The notes under the pieces are model-generated. The model was given only the letters and a program-made list of their open reading frames with translations. It searched no databases and was not told where the DNA came from. Positions 35,571 through 43,957 of a stretch of DNA of 64,000 bases are shown here, piece after piece. The translations under genes were made by a program, and so were the position numbers. Numbering within the stretch: position 1 is the stretch's first letter; the number at the start of each line of letters is the position of its first letter. The stretch lies in the NCBI RefSeq assembly GCF_022758235.1, contig NZ_JALEBG010000002.1, forward strand, positions 806,001 to 870,000. The letters run 5' to 3'. The stretch comes from Pontibacter liquoris (GTDB lineage: Bacteria; Bacteroidota; Bacteroidia; Cytophagales; Hymenobacteraceae).

Positions 35571-36779
35571 GTGTCATCTACCCTCTACAAAAACTACCTG
35601 CTGCAGTCGGAGCCCAACAAGTTCAGCCTGGATACCTTGCGGGCGGGCGAGATGATCGTGAACATGGGGCCGCAGCACCCGAGCACGCACGGCGTACTGC
35701 GCCTGGAAGTGGTCACCGACGGCGAGATCATTCAGGAGGTAGCGCCGCATATCGGGTACCTGCACCGCTGCTTCGAGAAGCACGCCGAAAGTATGGCTTA
35801 CAACCAGACCCTGCCCTACGTGGACCGCATGGACTACCTGGCGGCCATGAATTCGGAGCATGTCTGGTGCATGGGCCTGGAAAAGCTGCTGGGCATCACC
35901 GACCAGATTCCCAAGCGCGTGGAGTACATCCGGGTGCTGGTAACGGAGCTCAACCGCATTGCCTCGCACTTTGTAGCTATCGGCACCTACGCCATCGACA
36001 TCGGGGCGTTTACGCCGTTTCTGTGGCTGCTCCGCGACCGCGAGCACATCCAGCGCCTGCTGGAGTGGGTGTGTGGCGCGCGCATGCTCTACAACTATAT
36101 CTGGGTGGGCGGTTTATACTATGACTTACCGATCGGCTTCGAGGAGCGCTGCCGCGAGTTTATCAATTACCTCGGCCCGAAGCTGGATGAGCTCGATACC
36201 ATCCTTTTAGAGAACAAGATCTTTATCGACCGAACGGCCAATGTAGGCGTGCTGCCGCTGGATGTGGCCATCAACTACGGCTGCTCGGGCCCCATGCTGC
36301 GCGGCTCCGGCCTGAAGTATGACCTGCGCCGCATAGATGGCTACAGCGTGTACCCCGAGCTGGACTTTGACGTGCCGATGGGACAGGGGCTGGCCGGCAC
36401 CACCGGCGACTGCTGGGACCGCAACTATGTGCGCGCCCTCGAGTGCCGCGAATCGGTTAAGATCATCAACCAATGCCTCGACCGCCTCACCGCTGATTAC
36501 AAACGCACCCCCGATTTTGACCCACAAGCAGCCTGCCCCAAGAAGCTGCGCATGACGGGCACGCAGGAGCTATACTTTCGGGGCGAAACCCCGCGCGGCG
36601 AGCTGGGCTATTTCTTCCGGACTACCGACCGCTCGGACGTGCCGTTCCGGGCAAAAGGCCGTGCGCCGAGCTTTGTGAATTTGTCGGTGCTGCCCGAGAT
36701 CAGCCGCGGTTGCATGGTGGCCGACCTGATCGCGATTGTAGGCTCAGTGGATATTGTGCTGGGCGAAGTAGACCGGTAA
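35571..36779 (+). CDS. nuoD: NADH-quinone oxidoreductase subunit D, GTG start
   Basis: A 402-residue NuoD (49-kDa subunit), which with NuoB lines the quinone pocket. Diagnostic stretches are [16 protein letters not shown] near residues 29-44, [15 protein letters not shown] near 60-74, [12 protein letters not shown] near 79-90 and the C-terminal [24 protein letters not shown] choose GTG at 35571 ([11 protein letters not shown]); an upstream in-frame TTG at 35532 would add a non-conserved extension across T-rich DNA. It is separated from nuoABC by over 5 kb and no other nuo gene follows, so the remaining subunits are encoded elsewhere. Confidence 0.95.
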   Translation: MSSTLYKNYLLQSEPNKFSLDTLRAGEMIVNMGPQHPSTHGVLRLEVVTDGEIIQEVAPHIGYLHRCFEKHAESMAYNQTLPYVDRMDYLAAMNSEHVWCMGLEKLLGITDQIPKRVEYIRVLVTELNRIASHFVAIGTYAIDIGAFTPFLWLLRDREHIQRLLEWVCGARMLYNYIWVGGLYYDLPIGFEERCREFINYLGPKLDELDTILLENKIFIDRTANVGVLPLDVAINYGCSGPMLRGSGLKYDLRRIDGYSVYPELDFDVPMGQGLAGTTGDCWDRNYVRALECRESVKIINQCLDRLTADYKRTPDFDPQAACPKKLRMTGTQELYFRGETPRGELGYFFRTTDRSDVPFRAKGRAPSFVNLSVLPEISRGCMVADLIAIVGSVDIVLGEVDR

Positions 36780-36923
36780 GGCCGGGTGGCAGGCAAAGTA
36801 TAGGAGGCCGGAACAAGTACGCGGCTTTGAACACTTTGTAAGACGCATCTAAAACCTAAGCTACTTTGCTGCGTTATTTTAAACTGAAATAATTGATCTG
36901 ACGCACTTAAAGAGCCTTATACT

Positions 36924-37745
36924 TTGAAAATAACCAACATCATAATTGCACAGTTCCTGTGGTGCACCGTGCTGTTTGTCCCTGCACAGGCACAGGTCGT
37001 GCCTAAGCACCCCGCCACCGATACCGCGCATGTGCTGCCTGCCGACACCGTGCTGCCCGGCCAGAAACACCCATTTACGGAAAGCCAGCGCCTGGAGGGC
37101 AGCAACAAACGCTACCTTCTGCGGGCAGTGCTTCCGGCAGCGGCCTTGATGGGCGCGGGCGTTTATACGATCCAGGGCAACGGCTTTTATAGCAGCTTCG
37201 ATGCCCGCGACGCCCGCAACAGGCAAACTCCCAATTTCAGCACCAAAATAGACGATTACCTGTTCTTTACGCCTATTGTGGGGCTGTATGCATTTGACCT
37301 TTTCTCGTCGCAAAACCGCCACGACATCCGCCGCCAGACCGGGCTGCTGCTTGCCTCGGGCCTGCTGACCTCGGCTATTGTATGGCCTGTAAAAAACATC
37401 ACAAACATCGACCGGCCCAACGGCGACCCAACCGCATTTCCGTCGGGGCACACGGCTTACGCCTTCACCATCGCCACGCTCGTAGACAAAGAGTTCCGGC
37501 ACAAAAGCCCCTGGATCAGCGTGGGCAGCTATGCCGTAGCCAGCGCCACGGGCGTGATGCGGGTGCTCAACAACGAGCACTGGATGGCCGATGTGCTGGC
37601 CGGTGCCGGCGTGGGCATTCTTTCGGTGAACACAGTTTACTGGCTCAATGATAAGCTGGCGAAGAACAAAGGCTACAACACTACCGCCATACCGGTGGTG
37701 CTGCCCACCGGGCAACCGGGCATGGCCATTATGGTGCAGTTTTAA
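36924..37745 (+). CDS. Exported PAP2-family phosphatase, TTG start
   Basis: A 273-residue type-2 phosphatidic-acid-phosphatase-like protein. A signal peptide is visible (MKITNIIIAQFLWCTVLFVP, then AQAQ). The only start giving this Met-Lys N-terminus is TTG at 36924, inside the sequence TTATACTTTG. The three PAP2 motifs are KNITNIDRP near 156-164, FPSGHTAY near 172-179 and GVMRVLNNEHWMADVLAG near 212-229, providing Lys/Arg, His and Arg-His-Asp for phosphomonoester hydrolysis. It probably dephosphorylates an isoprenoid or lipid phosphate outside the inner membrane. The DUF5686 gene follows on the same strand. Confidence 0.9.
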   Translation: MKITNIIIAQFLWCTVLFVPAQAQVVPKHPATDTAHVLPADTVLPGQKHPFTESQRLEGSNKRYLLRAVLPAAALMGAGVYTIQGNGFYSSFDARDARNRQTPNFSTKIDDYLFFTPIVGLYAFDLFSSQNRHDIRRQTGLLLASGLLTSAIVWPVKNITNIDRPNGDPTAFPSGHTAYAFTIATLVDKEFRHKSPWISVGSYAVASATGVMRVLNNEHWMADVLAGAGVGILSVNTVYWLNDKLAKNKGYNTTAIPVVLPTGQPGMAIMVQF

Positions 37746-37767
37746 CAGAACAGACAACTCAAACGAA

Positions 37768-37801
37768 AGGCGTTTTCCCGGGCGGGTTAGCGCCTTTTTT
37801 T
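37768..37801 (+). terminator. Weak hairpin terminator after the PAP2 gene
   Basis: AAAGGCG and CGCCTTT pair around TTTTCCCGGGCGGGTTAG, followed by a run of T. The loop is long and the stem short, so termination may be partial. Confidence 0.5.
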
Positions 37802-37813
37802 TATCTTTACCAG

Positions 37814-40210
37814 ATGCCATACTTCCGGATCCTGCTCTGCTTATACTTCTGCCTGGTTACGCTGGCTGCCACGGCACAGGTGCACGCCCTGCAAGGCACC
37901 GTGCGCGATGCCCGGACCAACGAAAAGCTGGCGTTTGTCAGCATTGTGGCCAATGAGGGCGAAACAGGCACGACCACTAACCTGGAAGGATTTTACCAGC
38001 TGCGGCACAACCGGCCCATCACTAACCTGCGCTTCAGCTATGTGGGTTACCAGCCGCAAACGCTTGTGCCGGATTCTACGGGCGTACTGGATGTGTCCCT
38101 GCAGCCGGCGGTGGCGCAACTGCGGGAAGTGGTGGTGCGGGGCACCGGTCAGAATCCGGCCCACCGCATTATTAGGCTAGCCACGCAAAACCGACGGCGC
38201 AACGACAGCCGCAACTTGCCCCAGTTCACCTATCGCACCTACAACAAGTTTATACTTACTGCCACCCCTGCCCGTGAGCTGCACCTGAGTGATACCCTGC
38301 AGCTCTCGCCCAAAGATTCGTCTTACCTGAAAATGCAGAAACTGCTGGCGCGGCAGCACCTTTTCATGGCCGAAAGCATCACCGACTTTGCCTTCCGGCA
38401 GCCGGACCTGCGCAAAGAAACGATCCTGGCTACACGCGTATCGGGTTTGCAGCAGCCCAGCTTTGGCATAGTGGCCGCCGAGGCCCGTGACTTTTCGGTG
38501 TACGACGACATGCCCGTCTTCTTTGGCAAGCGCTACCTCAGCCCCCTAAGTCCGGGCAGCACCCGCAAGTATAACTTTGTGTTGCAGGAAGCCCCCGTTA
38601 CAGGCCAGGATACCACGTTTATCATCTCGTTTGAGCCCCAGAAAGGGAAGAATTTTGACGGGCTGAAAGGCGTCCTCTACATCAGCAGTAATGGCTGGGC
38701 GGTGCAGAATGTACTAGCCCGCTCAGCCACCGACAACGACCAGCGGGGCCTGAAGCTGCAGCAGCAGTTTGCCCAGGTAGGGATGAAGCACCAGTGGTTC
38801 CCCACCGAGCTGGACGTGGAGATCACCGTTCCGCAGCTGGAGCTGCGGGGCCACCAGCCTTATGGCCACATCCGCACCTACATCACCAACATCAACCTAA
38901 ATCCCGGCCTGCAGAAATCCGATTTTAGTGTAGTGGCGCTGCAGCAAACGCCAACGGCCGCCCACCAGCCGGAGGCATTCTGGAACCAGCAGCGGCCGGA
39001 CTCCCTTAACCGCCTGGAGCTGCGCACCTACCAGCGCCTGGACAGCGTAGGCAAAGCCGACAAACTGGACCGCACCATCCGCACTATGGAATTCCTGACG
39101 AGCAAACAGCTGCCGCTAGGCCCGTTGAGCCTGGACCTGAACCGCCTGCTGCGCGTGGGCAACTTTGAGGGGCTGCGGCTGGGTGCTGGCCTGCACACCA
39201 ACAGCCGGCTTTCGGAGCGTTTCAGTTTGGGCGGCTACTGGGGCTATGGCTTTAAAGACAATGCAGCCAAGTATGGCGCCGATGCTTCGCTTATTCTGCA
39301 TAAACCTTCGGAACTGACCCTGAAAACCACATACTTTGAGGACCTGCTGGAGCCGGGTGGCCGCCGCCTGCCTTTTAAACAGCCCGGCTTGCTGCTCCAG
39401 GACCTGCGTTGGGCGCTACTTCCTTACCTGGATTATACGACCCATTACAGCGCTTCCCTTTCAGGCCGCGTGCAACGCTACCTGCAGGTGCAAACTACCC
39501 TGCGCCGCGAAGAGCGCCGCCCTACGCTGGCAGCCGCTGCAGGCACCTATACCCTGGCAGAAGGCGTGGTCAGTATCCGCTATGCGTATGGGGAGCAGTA
39601 CATGGAGCAGTTTCATCAGCGCATGGCCCTGCCCACCGAGTACCCGGTGCTGTGGCTGCAGTATACCCGCGGCTTTGACGGGCTGCTGCAGGGCGACTAT
39701 GGCTATAACAAGTATGAGGCGCGGGTGGAGGCCGCTTTCCGCCATCGCACGTTCGGGCAGAGCCGCCTCACCTTTGCGGGTGGCTACGTGGCCGGCACTG
39801 CGCCGCTGGTAACGCTCTTTAACGGCTACGGCAGCTACGATCCGGAACATACAGTATATGCGGGCGATGGCTTTGAGACTATGCTGCCCTTCACTTTTTT
39901 CTCCGACCGCTACGCCGCCCTGTTTCTGCAGCAGGATTTCGGCAAGCGCCTGTTCCGTACAAAACTGTTCCACCCTGACCTGGTTGCGGTTACCAACATC
40001 GGCTGGGGCGACCTGAAACAACCGCTGCCTGAGCTACCTTACAAGACCATGCGCAAAGGCTATTACGAGTCGGGGTTGCTGCTTAATAACATCCTGCAAA
40101 CGACATTCTCCGGCATTGGTATTGGTGCCTTTTACCGCTATGGCCCGTACGCTGCCCAAGCCCCGAAAAACAACATCAAGCTGAAGCTAACGGCCACGCT
40201 GGCGTTTTAG
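37814..40210 (+). CDS. DUF5686 / carboxypeptidase-regulatory-like outer membrane protein
   Basis: A 798-residue exported protein. Signal peptide about 1-21 (ending AATAQ). Carboxypeptidase-regulatory-like beta domain about 24-105 (LQGTVRDARTNEKLAFVSIV; NLRFSYVGYQPQTL), then a large domain matching DUF5686, with AHRIIRLATQNRRRNDSRN near 117-135, and a C-terminal half rich in alternating beta strands (FSLGGYWGYGFKDNAAKYGA; NNIKLKLTATLAF at the end), which suggests an outer-membrane barrel. Family members are widespread in Bacteroidota with no assigned role. No SusD or TonB-box feature accompanies it. The following 1.07 kb hold repeats. Confidence 0.85.
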   Translation: MPYFRILLCLYFCLVTLAATAQVHALQGTVRDARTNEKLAFVSIVANEGETGTTTNLEGFYQLRHNRPITNLRFSYVGYQPQTLVPDSTGVLDVSLQPAVAQLREVVVRGTGQNPAHRIIRLATQNRRRNDSRNLPQFTYRTYNKFILTATPARELHLSDTLQLSPKDSSYLKMQKLLARQHLFMAESITDFAFRQPDLRKETILATRVSGLQQPSFGIVAAEARDFSVYDDMPVFFGKRYLSPLSPGSTRKYNFVLQEAPVTGQDTTFIISFEPQKGKNFDGLKGVLYISSNGWAVQNVLARSATDNDQRGLKLQQQFAQVGMKHQWFPTELDVEITVPQLELRGHQPYGHIRTYITNINLNPGLQKSDFSVVALQQTPTAAHQPEAFWNQQRPDSLNRLELRTYQRLDSVGKADKLDRTIRTMEFLTSKQLPLGPLSLDLNRLLRVGNFEGLRLGAGLHTNSRLSERFSLGGYWGYGFKDNAAKYGADASLILHKPSELTLKTTYFEDLLEPGGRRLPFKQPGLLLQDLRWALLPYLDYTTHYSASLSGRVQRYLQVQTTLRREERRPTLAAAAGTYTLAEGVVSIRYAYGEQYMEQFHQRMALPTEYPVLWLQYTRGFDGLLQGDYGYNKYEARVEAAFRHRTFGQSRLTFAGGYVAGTAPLVTLFNGYGSYDPEHTVYAGDGFETMLPFTFFSDRYAALFLQQDFGKRLFRTKLFHPDLVAVTNIGWGDLKQPLPELPYKTMRKGYYESGLLLNNILQTTFSGIGIGAFYRYGPYAAQAPKNNIKLKLTATLAF

Positions 40211-40362
40211 GTAGTGGTTCTTTCTGAAGTATAGGCGGTGCAGTACCTGGTCCAACCACCCCTGGCCCCTCCTTATCCAAGGAGGGGAGCTTGTAGTTAC
40301 TGCTGGAGAAGTATAAGCGGTGTAGATTCTATGCAGGAGAGAAATAAGTTACTTCTTCCCTG

Positions 40363-40435
40363 CTGTCATCTCGACACTAGGAGAGATCTGGGTAATATGT
40401 TATGTTTCAGATTTCTCCTAGCGTCGAAATGACAG
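40363..40435. repeat. Long-hairpin repeat, TCATTTCGACG family, copy 2
   Basis: CTGTCATCTCGAC and GTCGAAATGACAG close an imperfect hairpin whose arms hold GGAGAGATCTG and CAGATTTCTCC. It is about 80 percent similar by eye to the copy at 7218-7291 and lies in the same module position. Confidence 0.8.
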
Positions 40436-40896
40436 CTTAGTTTAGGTTATTGCCTGAGAGAACACAAGTATACTTGGGCTGAAGTATAAGCGCTGTAATT
40501 CTGGTTTGATTAGCTTGCTCCCAAGATCCTCTCAGGATGACAAAAGGGAAAGAGGGGTGGAGAGGGTTTTATACTTGAGCCAAAGTATAAGCAGCATCTC
40601 AGGTCAAGCAAGTCATCCCCCTACCCCCTTCAAAGGGGGACTTGGTTTAAGTTGCAAAGCAAAAGCTTTAATTCTTTCCCTTCCTATACTTAAGCCCAAG
40701 TATAAATACTTAAGCCCAAGTATAAACAGTAGCTATCGAACTGATCCCAGTTCTTGGGTTGAGCGCCTCGAGAGTTTCCGGTGACGAACGAAAGTGAGGC
40801 AGCCCGAGGTACGAGGGCAGGAAACGAAAGCAGCGCGATGCCCAAGGACGAGCCCCCGCGGGCTTGGAGCGCTCCAAAGTATAAGGTGAAACAAGG

Positions 40897-41055
40897 CAAG
40901 TATAAAATGCGGAATACAGCTCACTAACAAGTATAGCTGGAATATTATACTTGCAGATCTGCAGCTAGCAAGTATAACCACAACATTCGACAGCCACTAC
41001 CAAGTATAGCCAGAACATCCAGCAACCGCTAGCAAGTATAATACACAACAGGTGT
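40897..41055 (+). repeat. Degenerate tandem array of ~32-bp CAAGTATA units
   Basis: Units begin at 40897, 40928, 40969, 41001 and 41033, spaced 31, 41, 32 and 32 bp. Each starts CAAGTATA and most end CTAA, CTAC or CTAG. Units at 40969 and 41001 are similar throughout (AACCACAACATTCGACAGCC against AGCCAGAACATCCAGCAACC). The 41-bp unit holds an inverted TATACTTG at 40946. The leaders of copies A and B contain one comparable 31-32 bp unit each (CAAGTATAAnACTGnGGAAT..., on the minus strand). Confidence 0.75.
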
Positions 41056-41278
41056 TAGCCGGCACCCGGCCTCCTTGCTGCGCTACAAGAAGCGGCGCAA
41101 CCCAGCGGAAAGAAACGTTGAACTAAACTTACAGGTGCGGCTGTTGCTTTTTTCAGGAGCCGCTCCCTGCCTGCACAGAATTTATACCTGCCAAAGCGTA
41201 TGACATTCAGAACTTTGTGCGTTATTTTGTCCATGGCTTCCGCAGGAGCGCCACATCTACTTAGCTGAACATCGTTTC

Positions 41279-42454
41279 ATGAAAAAATTCTTTTGGTGGT
41301 GCGCCGGAGCCGACGACACTATTCTGGGAAAATGCTCTAAATCAGAGCATATCAAGTATGCCGGCATTGGGGCGACCGTGCTGTTTACGGGGCTGCTGGC
41401 CAGCATTTCGGGTGGCTATGCCCTCTACACGGTCTTCGACTCGGCTTTGCTGGCGCTGGTGTTCGGCTTGTTCTGGGGAGCCGTTATCTTTAACCTCGAC
41501 CGTTTTATTGTTTCCACGCTGCGCAAGGAAGGCCGGTTCTGGAAAGAGCTGTTGCTGGTAACACCGCGTATATTGCTGGCTCTGGTGCTGGCCGTGGTGA
41601 TCTCCAAGCCGCTGGAGCTGAAAATATTTGACAAGGAGATACAGGCTATTCTGCAGGAAAAACAGGCCGAGTTGGCCATTCAGCACAAGGCGCTGGTGAG
41701 CAAACAGTTTACGGAAGTGGATTCGCTGAAAACCGAGATTGCCGGCATACAAGCCGGGGTAGCCGCCAAGCAGCAGGAGCGCAACAAACTATACGATGCC
41801 TTGGCCGCCGAAGCCGACGGTACCGGTGGCACCGGCAAAGTGGGCAAAGGCCCCATTTTTGAAGAAAAGAAACGACAGTACGACAAAGTAGACGAAGAGC
41901 TGAAACTGCTGCAGGCAGGTGCCCTGGACCAGGTAAAGTTGCGGGAGCAACGCATTGCAGATCTGATGAAGCAGTACGATGCCACGGTGGCCAGGGGGCA
42001 GGAGAGCTTTCTGCACTACGATGGCCTGATGGCGCGTGTAAATGCCCTGGACAAGCTGCCCTGGCTGCCCGTGTTCTTTATCACGCTGTTGTTTATCTGC
42101 CTGGAAACGGCACCCATCTTTACCAAGCTTATCTCCAGCAAAGGGCCATACGACGATATTCTGAAAGGCGTGGAGCACGAGCGGACCACGCAGGAAATGC
42201 AGCGGGTGGCCGAGCGCCAGCAGCAGTACGATACCCGCCAGGCCGTGGCCGATGCCAAGTTTGCAGCCCGCAAAGAGTATGAAACCGAAGCCAAGCGCGA
42301 GGAAGAGCGCCTGAAATCGGATGCCCACCTGGAGGTGGTGCGCGAGTCGGCTTCTGTCTGGAAAGAGCGCAAGCTGGTGGATGTGCACCGCAGCCCCAGT
42401 ACGGCCGCCGATATCCTGAACGACAACGAAGAAAACGGCTACTACAAATGGTAA
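41279..42454 (+). CDS. DUF4407 membrane protein with coiled coil
   Basis: A 391-residue protein of the DUF4407 family, common in Bacteroidota and without known function. Transmembrane segments are at about 32-52, 56-74, 88-108 and 258-280. Between them, residues about 118-250 form a long charged coiled coil (EIQAILQEKQAELAIQHKAL), with a Gly-rich interruption (DGTGGTGKVGKG) near 180-191. A second charged helix, about 290-365, follows. The layout suggests a membrane-anchored stalk projecting from one face. It lies immediately downstream of the CAAGTATA unit array. Confidence 0.83.
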   Translation: MKKFFWWCAGADDTILGKCSKSEHIKYAGIGATVLFTGLLASISGGYALYTVFDSALLALVFGLFWGAVIFNLDRFIVSTLRKEGRFWKELLLVTPRILLALVLAVVISKPLELKIFDKEIQAILQEKQAELAIQHKALVSKQFTEVDSLKTEIAGIQAGVAAKQQERNKLYDALAAEADGTGGTGKVGKGPIFEEKKRQYDKVDEELKLLQAGALDQVKLREQRIADLMKQYDATVARGQESFLHYDGLMARVNALDKLPWLPVFFITLLFICLETAPIFTKLISSKGPYDDILKGVEHERTTQEMQRVAERQQQYDTRQAVADAKFAARKEYETEAKREEERLKSDAHLEVVRESASVWKERKLVDVHRSPSTAADILNDNEENGYYKW

Positions 42455-42490
42455 TGCGGTTTTAGGCCCGATCTTATAACGTATACTTCA

Positions 42491-42526
42491 CCACCGGCCG
42501 GGCCTGCAAACCCGGCCGGTGGTTTT
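42491..42526 (+). terminator. Terminator after the DUF4407 gene
   Basis: A perfect 12-bp GC-rich stem, CCACCGGCCGGG (42491-42502) with CCCGGCCGGTGG (42511-42522), is followed by TTTTATG. It is 37 bp past the stop. Confidence 0.85.
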
Positions 42527-42620
42527 ATGTTTCCGGGCGATGCGTATACTTTTTGGCCAATTGCTAGGCGATACTTTGCCGGAAATCGTACCTTGTGGCA
42601 TAATCTAAAACTGAATCTCC

Positions 42621-43877
42621 ATGATCGTTTCTAAAATGGCCCAGAACCTGATCGGCTCCGAAATTATAAAGGTAGCCGGCGAGGTAAACGCTATGATAGC
42701 CCGTGGCGAGCCTATATGCAATCTCACCATCGGCGATTTTAATCCCGCCATCTTCCCGATTCCCAAAGAGCTGGAAAACCAGATCAAGCTGGCCTACGAC
42801 CAGGGGCATACCAACTACCCGCCTGCAAACGGCGTGGCGGTGTTAAGAAAAGCGGTAGCTGCTTTTACAAAGGAAAGGCTGGGCTTGTCGTACCCTGAAA
42901 ATGACATTCTGGTGGCCGGCGGCTCCCGTCCGCTCATCTACTCCACGTACTTAACACTGGTTGATCCAGGCGATAAAGTGGTATTCCCGACGCCTTCGTG
43001 GAATAACAACCACTACTGCCACTTGTCGGGTGCTGTGCCGGTGATGGTGGAAACCCGTCCGGAAAACAACTTTATGCCGACTGCCGCCGATGTGGCGCCA
43101 CACCTGAAAGGGGCTACGCTGCTGGCTTTGTGCTCGCCGCTGAACCCCACAGGTACCATGTTCTCTAAAAAAGACCTGGAGGAGATCTGCGACCTGGTGC
43201 TGGAAGAAAACAGCCGCCGCTCGGAAGGCGAGAAGCCCCTGTACCTGCTCTACGATCAGATCTACTGGATGCTGACCTTTGGCACCGCCGAGCATTATGA
43301 CCCGGTAAGCCTGCGGCCTGCCCTGCGCGAGTATGTGGTGTATATCGATGGCACGTCCAAGTGCTTTGCTGCCACCGGCGTGCGGGTAGGATATGCGTTT
43401 GGCCCTGCCAGCGTAATGGACCGCATGAAAGCCATACTTGGCCACATTGGTGCCTGGGCACCCAAAGCCGAGCAAATGGCCACAGCCGCTTTCCTGAATC
43501 AGCCGCAGGAGGTAAATAACTTTATGGATACGTATAAGCCCAAGGTGCAGCGCAGCCTGGATGTGCTCTACCAGGGATTTCAGCAGCTGAAGGCCGATGG
43601 CTTTAACGTGGATGCCATTGTGCCGATGGGCGCTATCTACCTCTCGGTTAAAATAGACCTGGCCGGCAAAAAAACACCGCAAGGTAACGTGCTGCAAACA
43701 AGCCAGGACGTTACGTTTTATGTGCTGCAGGAAGCCAAGCTGGCGGTGGTGCCGTTCTCTGCCTTCGGCTCGGACCGCAGTCTGAACTGGTTCCGCTTGT
43801 CGGTAGGAGGAGCCACGCTGGAAGATATCCAGGACTCGCTGGGAAGGTTGCGCAATGCGTTGCAGCAGCTATCCTAA
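42621..43877 (+). CDS. PLP-dependent class I/II aminotransferase
   Basis: A 418-residue fold-type I aminotransferase. The N-terminus includes EPICNLTIGDFNPAIFPIP near residues 30-48; TNYPPANGVAVLRKAV near 64-79 and CSPLNPTGTMFSKKDLEEIC near 173-192 are typical. The PLP Lys is in YIDGTSKCFAATGVRVGYAF near 236-255 and the carboxylate-binding Arg in LNWFRLSVGG near 391-400. It resembles aspartate or branched-chain type aminotransferases, but substrate cannot be fixed. It is separated by terminators from both neighbours, yet stands next to an AsnC-type regulator and an asparagine synthetase, so an aspartate/asparagine link is possible. Confidence 0.9.
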   Translation: MIVSKMAQNLIGSEIIKVAGEVNAMIARGEPICNLTIGDFNPAIFPIPKELENQIKLAYDQGHTNYPPANGVAVLRKAVAAFTKERLGLSYPENDILVAGGSRPLIYSTYLTLVDPGDKVVFPTPSWNNNHYCHLSGAVPVMVETRPENNFMPTAADVAPHLKGATLLALCSPLNPTGTMFSKKDLEEICDLVLEENSRRSEGEKPLYLLYDQIYWMLTFGTAEHYDPVSLRPALREYVVYIDGTSKCFAATGVRVGYAFGPASVMDRMKAILGHIGAWAPKAEQMATAAFLNQPQEVNNFMDTYKPKVQRSLDVLYQGFQQLKADGFNVDAIVPMGAIYLSVKIDLAGKKTPQGNVLQTSQDVTFYVLQEAKLAVVPFSAFGSDRSLNWFRLSVGGATLEDIQDSLGRLRNALQQLS

Positions 43878-43921
43878 GTATACCGGATACCTTGTTGTAA
43901 AAGGAAAGACAGATTTTATGT

Positions 43922-43954
43922 AAAACGCCACGGCAGCTTTGCCGTGGCGTTTTT
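43922..43954. terminator. Bidirectional terminator between the aminotransferase and asnC-type genes
   Basis: AAAACGCCACGGC (43922-43934) pairs with GCCGTGGCGTTTT (43941-43953) around AGCTTT, with T on the plus side and A on the other. It serves both converging genes. Confidence 0.85.
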
Positions 43955-43957
43955 GTT

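Larger units (their letters stand above)
40249..41055 (-). repeat. Composite modular intergenic element, copy C (reversed)
   Basis: Read on the minus strand, the order is: CAAGTATA-unit leader (41055-40897); GC-rich core 40876-40726, with the same ends as copies A and B (GGAGCGCTCCAAGCCCGCGG; GGATCAGTTCGATAGCTACT) but an unrelated centre; CCCCCTTTGAAGGGGGTAGG (40640-40615); TCATCCTGAGAGGATCTTGG (40542-40521); the TCATTTCGACG hairpin (40435-40363); and CCCCTCC...GGAGGGGCCAGGGGTGG ending GGTTGGACC (40290-40249). It is the only copy that carries every module. Confidence 0.85.
40211..41278. other. Gene-free repeat region before the DUF4407 gene
   Basis: There is no gene in 1068 bp. It contains composite element copy C in reverse orientation, whose leader becomes an array of CAAGTATA units (40897-41055). 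About 17 AAGTATA/TATACTT heptamers fall in the first 840 bp, the highest density in the window. 41056-41278 shows nothing I can assign beyond a probable promoter. Confidence 0.8.

Noticed and set aside
30434-36779. Classical insertion sequence or transposon splitting the nuo genes
   Set aside because: No transposase or integrase frame, terminal inverted repeats or target duplication could be found; only small REP-like repeats are present.
40897-41055. Possible CRISPR array
   Set aside because: Only about 8 bases are constant, unit length varies from 31 to 41 bp, adjacent 'spacers' resemble one another, and no cas gene is present. It is a degenerate tandem repeat.
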